Below are positions 25,738 through 32,740 of a stretch of 37,258 nucleotides of DNA, piece after piece. The stretch's first letter is position 1, and every line of letters begins with the position of its first letter. A program made the translations under genes and the position numbers. This DNA is from an uncultured Polaribacter sp. (GTDB lineage: Bacteria > Bacteroidota > Bacteroidia > Flavobacteriales > Flavobacteriaceae), in contig CAJWTV010000015.1 in the NCBI GenBank assembly GCA_913047375.1, positions 1-37,258 of the forward strand, in the 5' to 3' direction. The notes beneath the pieces are model-generated. The model was not told where the DNA came from. It made no database searches and saw only the letters and a program-made list of their open reading frames with translations.

Positions 25738-26682
25738 ATGATTGACATAAGTATTGTTTTTATGGGAACACCCGATTTCTCCGTAACCATTTTAAAAAAA
25801 TTGGTAGAGGCCAACTATAAGATAGTTGGTGTAATTACTGCTCCAGATAAACCTGCAGGTAGAGGTCGTAAAATCAATCAATCAGCAGTTAAAGAGTATG
25901 CATTATCTCAAGAGTTAAAAGTTTTGCAACCTAATAATTTAAAAAATAAAGAGTTTCAAAAAGAATTGGCTAATTTAAATGCAAATTTACAAGTTGTCGT
26001 TGCGTTTAGGATGTTGCCAAAAGCAGTGTGGGAGATGCCAATTTATGGTACATTCAACCTACATGCTTCTTTGTTGCCAGACTATAGGGGGGCTGCACCA
26101 ATACATTGGGCAATAATTAATGGTGAAGAAAAAACAGGAGTAACTACTTTTTTTATAGATGATAAAATTGATACAGGAGAAATTATTCTGCAAAAAGAAA
26201 TTGAAATAAAAAAGGAGGAAACTGTAGGAACATTACACGATAAACTAATGTACTTAGGAGCAGACTTAGTAAAGGAAACAATTGAATTAGTCAAAAGTAA
26301 AAAAACAACAACTTACAAACAACCAAAATTAGAGGAAAAATCAGCTCCCAAATTAAATCCTGATAATTGTAAAATTGACTGGACCGATTCTTTAGAAAAT
26401 ATTTACAATAAAATACGTGGTTTAAATCCTTTTCCAGCAGCTTGGACTGGATTATTTAATAATAACGAAGAAGTAACAGCAAAAATATATGCTGTGAAAA
26501 AAGAATTGATATCACATCAATTAGATATTGGAAAAATTATTACCTCCAAGAAAGAATTAAAAGTAGCTGTAAAAAATGGTTACATAATTATTGAGGAAAT
26601 TAAAATTGCTGGAAAGAAAAAAATGGATTCAAAAAGCCTTTTGAACGGTTTTATTTTTAGTAATGATTCTAAAATGATATAG
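25738..26682 (+). CDS. fmt: Methionyl-tRNA formyltransferase
   Basis: Formylates initiator Met-tRNA using 10-formyl-tetrahydrofolate. The 314-aa protein has the family N-terminus VFMGTPDFSV, the GRGRK loop, and the catalytic region with Asn107 and His109 in NLHASLLPDYRGAAPI, plus a DTGEIILQ motif. The C-terminal OB-like domain contains IRGLNPFPAAWT. Length equals E. coli Fmt (315 aa). The recQ-fmt-HU order is usual in flavobacteria. The 261 nt after the stop hold an interrupted hairpin (26687-26730) without T-run and then the HU promoter. Confidence 0.95.
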   Translation: MIDISIVFMGTPDFSVTILKKLVEANYKIVGVITAPDKPAGRGRKINQSAVKEYALSQELKVLQPNNLKNKEFQKELANLNANLQVVVAFRMLPKAVWEMPIYGTFNLHASLLPDYRGAAPIHWAIINGEEKTGVTTFFIDDKIDTGEIILQKEIEIKKEETVGTLHDKLMYLGADLVKETIELVKSKKTTTYKQPKLEEKSAPKLNPDNCKIDWTDSLENIYNKIRGLNPFPAAWTGLFNNNEEVTAKIYAVKKELISHQLDIGKIITSKKELKVAVKNGYIIIEEIKIAGKKKMDSKSLLNGFIFSNDSKMI

Positions 26683-26864
26683 AAATTAAACAGTAGATCA
26701 TCCTTGTTATAATTCTACAAAAACTGTTTAGTTACCTAGTTGTATTTAATAAATCTGTAACCCCAATGATAGCATGGTTTATAGAGATTTGGCACATTAT
26801 ACTCGTCTGTTGTTAACAATTTCACCTAATTTATTAACAAAACACTACTTTTTTATATCGGAAA

Positions 26865-26895
26865 TTTGCGTGAGCCCTCAATCCGTCTATATTTG
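26865..26895 (+). promoter_or_regulatory. HU promoter: TTTG, 19-nt spacer, TATATTTG
   Basis: The -33 TTTG (26865-26868) and -7 TATATTTG (26888-26895) fit the Bacteroidota consensus TTG-N17-23-TAnnTTTG, with an expected start about 40 nt before the HU ATG. Confidence 0.8.
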
Positions 26896-26943
26896 TTAAG
26901 CTATTAAGCAACAAAATCACATTAATTAAAAAAACTATTTATT

Positions 26944-27216
26944 ATGAACAAGTCAGATTTAATCGACGCAATGGCTGCTGATGCAGGCATTTCTAAAGTA
27001 GCAGCTAAAGCTGCATTGGAATCTTTTACAGGTAACGTAACTTCAGCTCTTAAAGGTGGTGATAAAGTTGCATTAGTTGGTTTTGGAACATTTTCAGTTT
27101 CACACAGAGCTGCAAGAGCAGGTAGAAATCCTCAAACAGGGAAAACGATTCAAATTGCTGCTAAAAATGTAGCAAAGTTTAAAGCTGGAGCTGGTTTAAG
27201 CGAAGCAGTAAACTAA
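26944..27216 (+). CDS. HU-family DNA-binding protein
   Basis: A 90-aa nucleoid protein. It has the N-terminal [11 protein letters not shown] helix, the VGFGTFSV turn and the GRNPQTGK beta-arm that intercalates DNA at a proline. Length and sequence match bacterial HU. It has its own strong promoter and terminator, fitting an abundant monocistronic transcript. Confidence 0.97.
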   Translation: MNKSDLIDAMAADAGISKVAAKAALESFTGNVTSALKGGDKVALVGFGTFSVSHRAARAGRNPQTGKTIQIAAKNVAKFKAGAGLSEAVN

Positions 27217-27236
27217 AACTTATTTTTAAGTTATAT

Positions 27237-27268
27237 AAAAACTCTCTTAACATTAAGAGAGTTTTTTT
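27237..27268 (+). terminator. Rho-independent terminator of HU
   Basis: ACTCTCTTAA (27241-27250) pairs with TTAAGAGAGT (27253-27262), and a T-run follows. It begins 20 nt after the HU stop. Confidence 0.88.
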
Positions 27269-27300
27269 ATGAGTAAAAAAATGTAAATTAGTTATCATAA

Positions 27301-27861
27301 AAAAATAAAGTTATCAAACCAACTAAAGGAAAATTACTTGTAGCAGAGCCCTCAATATTAAATGATAATTCATTTAATAGATCTATTATTCTAATTACAG
27401 AATTTACGGAAAATAATGCTGTTGGTTTTATATTAAACAGAGCTTTAGATTTTACCCTCAATGATTTGTTACCAGATATTAATTCTAAATTTACCATCTA
27501 TGAGGGGGGGCCAGTAGATCAAGATAATCTATACTTTATTCATAGAGTTCCTGATTTAATACCACAAAGTATAGAGGTTGGTAACGGTATTTATTGGGGA
27601 GGTAATTTCATGTCATTAAAAGCTTTGTTAAATAATAATGAATTACAAACATCTGATATTCGATTTTTCTTAGGATATTCTGGATGGAATAGACAACAAC
27701 TTTTAGATGAAATAAAAATGGATTCTTGGTTTGTGACTAAAAATAATTTTGAAAATATTTTATCCATAGATAATTCAACTTTATGGAGAGAAGAATTGTT
27801 ACAAAGAGGTGGTGAATATAAACTTTGGGCTAATGCACCCGATGATTTTAATCAAAATTAG
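27301..27861 (+). CDS. YqgE/AlgH family protein; start codon not identified
   Basis: The frame is open from the TAA at 27298-27300 to TAG at 27859. It encodes the whole YqgE fold: KPTKGKLLVAEPSIL, FNRSIILITE, VGFILNRALDFTLNDLLP, GGPVDQDNLYFIH, GIYWGGNF and FFLGYSGW. Homologues of about 185 aa start close to the K-P-T-K-G motif, but there is no in-frame ATG, GTG or TTG before TTG 27466, which would delete about 55 conserved residues. Candidate starts are therefore unusual (GTT 27310, ATC 27313) or the N-terminus carries a mutation or sequence error. There is no TAnnTTTG between the HU terminator and this frame, so transcription may read through. YqgE is of unknown function. The next gene converges, with stops directly abutting. 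Confidence 0.8.
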   Translation, partial: KNKVIKPTKGKLLVAEPSILNDNSFNRSIILITEFTENNAVGFILNRALDFTLNDLLPDINSKFTIYEGGPVDQDNLYFIHRVPDLIPQSIEVGNGIYWGGNFMSLKALLNNNELQTSDIRFFLGYSGWNRQQLLDEIKMDSWFVTKNNFENILSIDNSTLWREELLQRGGEYKLWANAPDDFNQN

Positions 27862-28695
27862 TTATTTATTTAACATTTGTGAAACATTTAAAGAATTAGA
27901 TAACTTTGTTCCTATTTCAGTTGAAAAAACTTTTTTCCTGTAGTTTGTAACAGTGCGTATACCTATAATAGCATTTGTAATAAAGACTTCATCTGCTTTT
28001 TGGATTTCAAAAGGTGAAATAGTAGTTTCTTCAAGTTCAAAAACTTTACTCTTCATTATTATTTCTATGATTTTTCCACGTATAACACCTTTGATACAAC
28101 CCTGAGACAAGGCGGGGGTTTTAATTTTATTATCTTTTATGATAAAAATATTACCATTAGTAGCTTCTACAACACCTTTGTTTTCATTAAGAAGAACTGC
28201 ATTATCTAAATCATTTTCATCAGCAAAAATACTAGCTAAAACATTTAACATTCTATTATTAGATTTAACCGTAGATAACAAACCTGAATAATTATAAAAA
28301 TCTTTATATAAATCTATTGTGTAGGTATCTTTTACTTGATTTTTTATTGGGGAGACTTCTATTAAATAATCTATTCTATTGTCAGATGGAGTATACATAC
28401 CTCCATCCTTTCTATAAATATTTAAACGAACTCTGGATGCTGTTTTAAAATCTTGAACCTCTACTGTCTTTAAAATTTCTTTTTCTAAAAATTCCAATGT
28501 AAAAGACATAGGTATTTTCATACGCAACATTCTCATAGAAGACATTAATCTAAAATAATGGTCCTCCCAAAAAATAACATTATTATTAAGAACTTTAATA
28601 GTTTCAAAAATGCCATCACCATATTTAAAAGCTCTATTATTCTTTGTTAGAGTAATATTATTTAAGTCTAATAAATCACCATTAAAGTTTATCAT
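27862..28695 (-). CDS. Class IV aminotransferase (PabC/IlvE-like)
   Basis: A 277-aa PLP enzyme. It has FKYGDGIFETIKV near residue 23, the PLP lysine Lys144 in TVKSNNRM, then GVVEATNGNIF and QGCIKGVIRG. These are the marks of class IV (aminodeoxychorismate lyase, branched-chain and D-amino-acid aminotransferases). Specificity cannot be fixed from sequence alone; PabC-like lyase is my preferred reading because of the length and absence of ilv genes nearby. Its stop abuts that of yqgE on the other strand. The upstream START-like gene ends 102 nt away behind a terminator, so this gene is probably transcribed separately. Confidence 0.87.
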   Translation of the reverse strand: MINFNGDLLDLNNITLTKNNRAFKYGDGIFETIKVLNNNVIFWEDHYFRLMSSMRMLRMKIPMSFTLEFLEKEILKTVEVQDFKTASRVRLNIYRKDGGMYTPSDNRIDYLIEVSPIKNQVKDTYTIDLYKDFYNYSGLLSTVKSNNRMLNVLASIFADENDLDNAVLLNENKGVVEATNGNIFIIKDNKIKTPALSQGCIKGVIRGKIIEIIMKSKVFELEETTISPFEIQKADEVFITNAIIGIRTVTNYRKKVFSTEIGTKLSNSLNVSQMLNK

Positions 28696-28745
28696 ATTTA
28701 TATAATATTTTAAGTGTAAAATTACTATTTTTTGATATAATTTAA

Positions 28746-28774
28746 TAAAAAACTCGACAATTTGTCGAGTTTTT
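28746..28774 (-). terminator. Rho-independent terminator of the START-like gene
   Basis: CTCGACAA (28753-28760) pairs with TTGTCGAG (28762-28769), flanked by A- and T-runs, so it could work in both directions. It lies 24 nt after the stop at 28798. Confidence 0.85.
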
Positions 28775-28797
28775 AATATTTATAAAAAAATAAAATT

Positions 28798-29181
28798 TTA
28801 AGCACCTATCGTATGCCTTAATTCATCTATTTGATTTTCCCAAAGTTGCTTAGATTCATCAACCTCATCTTCGTCTTCTGCAAAATCAGTAACAATAAGC
28901 GAAACGTCTTTTGTTAAAGCGTCTACTTGTATTTTAATTTCGAAATAACTATCATCTCCTTCACTTTCTAACCATTTAAAACGAATTTTTTCATCCGTTT
29001 TTTTAGTTATTAATTCAGCTTTTTCTTCAACCTCTTCCCAAAAAAAACTAAAAATTTTTCCTCTAGAATTAACTTTATCTGCAAACCATTCTTGAAGATT
29101 AGATGGAGAGGAAATATATTGATAAAGCATTCTTGGTGAAGCATGTATTGGAATCTCTATTTCATATTTAACTTTAGTCAT
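28798..29181 (-). CDS. START-like (SRPBCC/AHSA1-type) domain protein
   Basis: A 127-aa single-domain protein with the helix-grip layout: YEIEIPIHASPRMLYQYIS at the start, then LQEWFADKV, KIRFKWLES and a C-terminal helix. Acidic residues are abundant (EDEDEVDE). It belongs to a START-like family common in Bacteroidota whose ligand is unknown. It has its own terminator, and the next gene rightwards is tRNA-Met, which is divergent. Confidence 0.85.
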   Translation of the reverse strand: MTKVKYEIEIPIHASPRMLYQYISSPSNLQEWFADKVNSRGKIFSFFWEEVEEKAELITKKTDEKIRFKWLESEGDDSYFEIKIQVDALTKDVSLIVTDFAEDEDEVDESKQLWENQIDELRHTIGA

Positions 29182-29244
29182 TATTTCTATTTAAGTCAAC
29201 AATATAGTTATTTATTCTATTTTAAAAAAATTTAAAAACAGCTC

Positions 29245-29274
29245 TTGTTAGTCTATAAAATTAAATTATATTTG
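29245..29274 (+). promoter_or_regulatory. tRNA-Met promoter: TTG, 19-nt spacer, TATATTTG
   Basis: TTG at 29245-29247 and TATATTTG at 29267-29274 fit the consensus with a 19-nt spacer. The -7 ends 19 nt before the tRNA. Confidence 0.8.
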
Positions 29275-29293
29275 CACCCATTAATCAATAAAT

Positions 29294-29367
29294 GGCGAGG
29301 TAGCTCAGTTGGTTAGAGCGCAGGATTCATAACCCTGAGGTCACGGGTTCAAATCCCGTTCTCGCTA
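29294..29367 (+). tRNA. tRNA-Met (anticodon CAT)
   Basis: Full cloverleaf of 74 nt: acceptor GGCGAGG with TCTCGCT (G-U at both ends), D-arm GCTC/GAGC, anticodon loop TTCATAA with CAT at 29328-29330, T-arm ACGGG/CCCGT with loop TTCAAAT. No CCA is encoded. The anticodon stem has an A-C closing mismatch at 31-39. CAT is also used by tRNA-Ile2 after lysidine modification, but the acceptor and D-arm fit elongator Met better. Confidence 0.9.
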
Positions 29368-29384
29368 CATCTTAAGGAACTAAC

Positions 29385-29419
29385 AAAAAACGATTTAAAT
29401 AATTTTAAATCGTTTTTTT
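29385..29419 (+). terminator. Rho-independent terminator of tRNA-Met
   Basis: AAAACGATTTAAA (29387-29399) pairs with TTTAAATCGTTTT (29404-29416) around a 4-nt loop, followed by a T-run. It begins 17 nt after the tRNA. Confidence 0.85.
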
Positions 29420-29463
29420 ATGTTCAATAATAAAAATCGTATAACTTAAATCTTGATAACTTG

Positions 29464-30123
29464 CTATCTATTAAGCTTTAATTTGTCTCCAAATAGTAAT
29501 AATATTATAATTGGAATTGCCAATAAAAAAACTACTGATGTATTTGTTGAAAATAATTCAGGCATTAGTATTAGAGTTAATATAAAACCTCCTATTGCAC
29601 CGCCAAGATGAGCAGAGTGTCCAACATTACCCAATTGCTTCTTCATTCCATAAATAGAGTATAGCATATAACCTAGTCCAAAGATAAAACCAGGTATTGG
29701 AATAGGTATAAAAAAGAGATATAATTCTAAAGACGGTTCTAAAATAATTGAGGAATAAACAATACCAGAAACTGCTCCAGATGCACCAACTGCACTGTAA
29801 TAAGGTTCTTTTTTATGGAACTTTAAAGAATATAAACTACCTGCAAGTAAACTCCCGAAATAGACAATTAAAAAAGAAGGAGTATCTAAAGAATTAGTTA
29901 ATATTCTACCAAATAAATATAAAGCGTACATATTGAACCCAAGATGAGACCAATCTACATGTAAAAAACCCGAGGTTATAGTTCTTAATTTTTCACCAGC
30001 AAATATTTTGTCTACTTGAAATTTATACTTATTTAAGAAAGAATGATCTTTAAACCCTTTCATAGAGAAGAATACGTTAGCAATGATGATGAATAGAACT
30101 GCTTGATTTATATTGTTTAACAT
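29464..30123 (-). CDS. Rhomboid-family intramembrane serine protease
   Basis: A 219-aa integral membrane protease with about six transmembrane helices. Catalytic Ser115 is in GASGAVSG and His172 in SAHLGGAIGG. The HxxxN motif (His60, Asn64 in DWSHLGFN) is also present. The set predicts an active enzyme, not an inactive derlin or iRhom. Substrates in Bacteroidota are unknown. The gene has a TAnnTTTG element 4 nt before its ATG and diverges from the acyltransferase gene (82-nt gap). Confidence 0.92.
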   Translation of the reverse strand: MLNNINQAVLFIIIANVFFSMKGFKDHSFLNKYKFQVDKIFAGEKLRTITSGFLHVDWSHLGFNMYALYLFGRILTNSLDTPSFLIVYFGSLLAGSLYSLKFHKKEPYYSAVGASGAVSGIVYSSIILEPSLELYLFFIPIPIPGFIFGLGYMLYSIYGMKKQLGNVGHSAHLGGAIGGFILTLILMPELFSTNTSVVFLLAIPIIILLLFGDKLKLNR

Positions 30124-30127
30124 ATTA

Positions 30128-30135
30128 CAAACATA
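30128..30135 (-). promoter_or_regulatory. Candidate -7 element of the rhomboid gene
   Basis: The minus strand reads TATGTTTG (TAnnTTTG), 4 nt before the ATG. The run TTTG-TAAT-ATG is the same as at the cysteine desulfurase gene. Confidence 0.5.
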
Positions 30136-30205
30136 CTAAAATGAACCTCAGAAAACTATCTCATTATTAATTTTAATACGATATTTGCAAGACATAAATT
30201 AAACT

Positions 30206-31096
30206 ATGCAGTTTCTTCTTTTTACAATTTGTTACCCAATTATCTGGATTTTATCTAGATTACCAACATCCTTATTATATCTGCTATCTGATTTTTTTTA
30301 TTTTTTAATATACAGTGTTTTTGGATATAGAAAGAAAGTTGTTTTAGAAAATTTAGAATTGGCTTTTCCTGAGAAAACTGATAAGGAAAGAAAAAAAATT
30401 AGAAAAAAATTCTTCAAACATTTTACTGATTTATTTGTAGAAAGTATCAAAGCTTTCTCTATCACTAAAAAAGAAATTACTAAAAGGTATTTATATAAGA
30501 ATCCAGAACTAGTAAATCAATACTATAAAAAAGGAAGAAGTATTGCTTTAGTTGGTGCACATCAAGCAAATTGGGAATGGTCTATCAGTTTGCCATTAGT
30601 TTTAGAAATTCCGATTTATGGAGCTTACACAAGACTTAGTAATAAATATTTTGAAAAATGGGTACGTGATTCTAGAGAAAAATTTGGTGTTTTAGGATAT
30701 AAAACTTCTGAAATGGTTAAAGGAATGCAGAAAAGGTTTTCCAAGCAAGAACAAGGAGCTTATATTTTATTAAGTGATCAATCACCACAAGTGAAAAAAA
30801 CTTATTATTGGAAAGAGTTTTTCAATATAAAAGTACCTGTTCATACTGGAGCAGAAATGCTTGCTAAGAAATTTGATTTGGTAGTAATAAACTATGTAAC
30901 TAAAAAAGTAAAAAGAGGGTATTATGAAACAGAATTCCAACTAATAACTGATACTGCAAAAGAATATAAAGATTACGAAATTACGGATAAATACATTGCT
31001 TTAACAGAAGAAAACATCAAAGAGCAACCTGAATTTTATTTATGGTCACACAGACGCTTTAAACACAGAAATAAAGTGCCTAAAAAGCTTAAATAA
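30206..31096 (+). CDS. Lipid A / lysophospholipid acyltransferase (LpxL/HtrB-like)
   Basis: A 296-aa inner-membrane acyltransferase that probably adds a secondary acyl chain to lipid A. It has an N-terminal hydrophobic helix (about 3-38), then the catalytic HX4E motif (His119, Glu124 in AHQANWEW), a LSDQSP segment, and the closing WSHRRFKHR. All are standard for the LpxL family (E. coli LpxL is 306 aa). Whether lauroyl, myristoyl or another chain is used is not visible. It stands alone; its 3' end is followed by a partial copy of the repeat also found at 18979. Confidence 0.9.
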   Translation: MQFLLFTICYPIIWILSRLPTSLLYLLSDFFYFLIYSVFGYRKKVVLENLELAFPEKTDKERKKIRKKFFKHFTDLFVESIKAFSITKKEITKRYLYKNPELVNQYYKKGRSIALVGAHQANWEWSISLPLVLEIPIYGAYTRLSNKYFEKWVRDSREKFGVLGYKTSEMVKGMQKRFSKQEQGAYILLSDQSPQVKKTYYWKEFFNIKVPVHTGAEMLAKKFDLVVINYVTKKVKRGYYETEFQLITDTAKEYKDYEITDKYIALTEENIKEQPEFYLWSHRRFKHRNKVPKKLK

Positions 31097-31106
31097 GCAT
31101 TATAAA

Positions 31107-31145
31107 GAAAACTACTGTGCCGTTTAGGTTTTGTTGGCCAAAATT
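31107..31145 (+). repeat. Partial copy of the palindromic repeat found at 18979-19033, copy 2
   Basis: TGCCGTTTAGGTTTTGTTGG (31119-31138) matches 19010-19029 at 18 of 20 positions. TTATAA and AACT to its left also match copy 1, but the hairpin's left arm and loop are absent. It lies in the 50-nt gap after the acyltransferase gene, next to glmM. Confidence 0.5.
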
Positions 31146-31146
31146 T

Positions 31147-32535
31147 TTATAAAATTTCTTTCATTTCATTTATAAACCTCAAAGCTAAATCATCTGCAGA
31201 TTGCTGAGATTTTGCTTCTGTATAAATTCTAATAATTGGTTCAGTATTTGATTTTCTTAAATGTATCCATTCATCAATGAAATCAATCTTTACTCCATCT
31301 ATAGTATTTACATCTTCATTGTGATACTTAGAAGCCATTGAATCTAATACTTTATCTACATCAATTTCTGGGGTTAGTTCAATCTTGTTCTTACTCATAA
31401 AATAACTTGGATAGGAATCTCTTAATTCTCTACATGATATTTTTTTATTTGCTAAATGAGATAAAAATAATGCTACACCCACTAATGAGTCACGACCATA
31501 ATGAGAATCTGGATAGATAATTCCACCATTTCCTTCCCCACCAATTACGGTATTGGTTTCTTTCATTTTGATAACTACATTTACTTCACCAACAGCACTT
31601 GCTGTATAAGTGCCTCCATGTTTATGAGTAATATCTTTTAATGCTCTTGATGATGATAAGTTAGAAACTGTATTCCCACCCCCCAAACACCCTAAAACAT
31701 AATCTGCACATGCAACTAAGGTATATTCCTCTCCGAACATAGAACCATCCTCAGAAACTAAAGCCAGTCTATCTACATCTGGATCTACTACAATACCAAG
31801 GTCTGCATTTTCTTCTATTACTAAATTAGATATATCAGTTAAATGCTCTTTTAAAGGTTCTGGGTTATGGGGGAATTGACCGTTTGGGGTACAATACAAC
31901 TCAACACAGCTAACATTTAACTCTTTCAACAAAGCAGGTATAAATATACCTCCAGAAGAATTAACACCATCAACTACAACTTTAAAATTTGCTCTTTTAA
32001 TTGCATCTACGTCAACTAACTCTAAATTTAAAACCTCTTGGATATGTTTTTGTAAATAAGAGCTATCCTCTGAATAGGTTCCTAAACTATCTACATCTGC
32101 AAAACAAAAGTCTTCATTTTCCGCTAATTTTAATATTTCTTCACCTTCTAACCCATTTAAAAACTCTCCTTTTTCATTTAACAATTTTAAAGCGTTCCAT
32201 TGTTTTGGATTATGAGAAGCTGTTAATATAATACCTCCGTCTGCATTTTCTATTGGTACTGCTATTTCTACTGTTGGAGTTGTTGATATCCCTAAATCTA
32301 CTACATCTATACCTAGTCCTAATAAAGTATTGGCAACTAAATTTGAGATCATTTTACCTGAAATACGAGCATCTCTTCCAATTACTACTTTTATATTATC
32401 TTTATTTGAGTTTCTTTTTTTTATGAAAGTACCGTATGCTGATGCAAATTTTACTGCATCTATTGGTGTTAGGTTCTCTTTAGTCTTACCGCCTATTGTT
32501 CCTCTAATACCAGAGATTGATTTTATTAATGTCAT
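31147..32535 (-). CDS. glmM: Phosphoglucosamine mutase
   Basis: Converts glucosamine-6-P to glucosamine-1-P for peptidoglycan and LPS synthesis. The 462-aa protein has the phosphoserine Ser107 in TASHNP, the metal-binding DPDVDR motif, sugar-binding GEGNGGI, and the C-terminal phosphate-binding RKSNTEPIIRIYTE. The start MTLIKSISGIRGTIGG is typical for the Bacteroidota enzyme. Length matches GlmM (445-465 aa); a phosphomannomutase role is not excluded. A TAnnTTTG element lies 21 nt upstream of the ATG. Other lipid A or wall genes are not adjacent, apart from the LpxL-like gene convergent with it. Confidence 0.93.
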   Translation of the reverse strand: MTLIKSISGIRGTIGGKTKENLTPIDAVKFASAYGTFIKKRNSNKDNIKVVIGRDARISGKMISNLVANTLLGLGIDVVDLGISTTPTVEIAVPIENADGGIILTASHNPKQWNALKLLNEKGEFLNGLEGEEILKLAENEDFCFADVDSLGTYSEDSSYLQKHIQEVLNLELVDVDAIKRANFKVVVDGVNSSGGIFIPALLKELNVSCVELYCTPNGQFPHNPEPLKEHLTDISNLVIEENADLGIVVDPDVDRLALVSEDGSMFGEEYTLVACADYVLGCLGGGNTVSNLSSSRALKDITHKHGGTYTASAVGEVNVVIKMKETNTVIGGEGNGGIIYPDSHYGRDSLVGVALFLSHLANKKISCRELRDSYPSYFMSKNKIELTPEIDVDKVLDSMASKYHNEDVNTIDGVKIDFIDEWIHLRKSNTEPIIRIYTEAKSQQSADDLALRFINEMKEIL

Positions 32536-32556
32536 TATCTTTTTTTGTTAGCATTA

Positions 32557-32564
32557 CAAAGATA
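32557..32564 (-). promoter_or_regulatory. Candidate -7 element of glmM
   Basis: The minus strand reads TATCTTTG (TAnnTTTG), 21 nt before the ATG. No clear -33. Confidence 0.5.
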
Positions 32565-32684
32565 AATGATTATCATTTATTTCTATAAAATTAATCTAAA
32601 AAAAAGTCAGTATGAAAATCATAGTTTTATTTATTAAAAACAATAAATATTGAAATACAATTAATCTATAGAAGTATTTTAAAC

Positions 32685-32718
32685 AAAAAAAGCCGATACA
32701 AATTGTATCGGCTTTTTT
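32685..32718 (-). terminator. Rho-independent terminator of rpsA
   Basis: AGCCGATACAA (32691-32701) pairs with TTGTATCGGCT (32703-32713), with T-runs on both sides. It begins 22 nt after the rpsA stop. Confidence 0.9.
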
Positions 32719-32740
32719 AAATTATATGAAATATAAATAA

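Noticed and set aside
26687..26730. Hairpin TAAACAGT/ACTGTTTA as the fmt terminator
   Set aside because: The arms are separated by 28 nt and there is no T-run.
26780..26940. Replication origin near HU
   Set aside because: Only a few AT-rich TTATTAACAA-like words; no cluster of DnaA boxes and no dnaA or dnaN.
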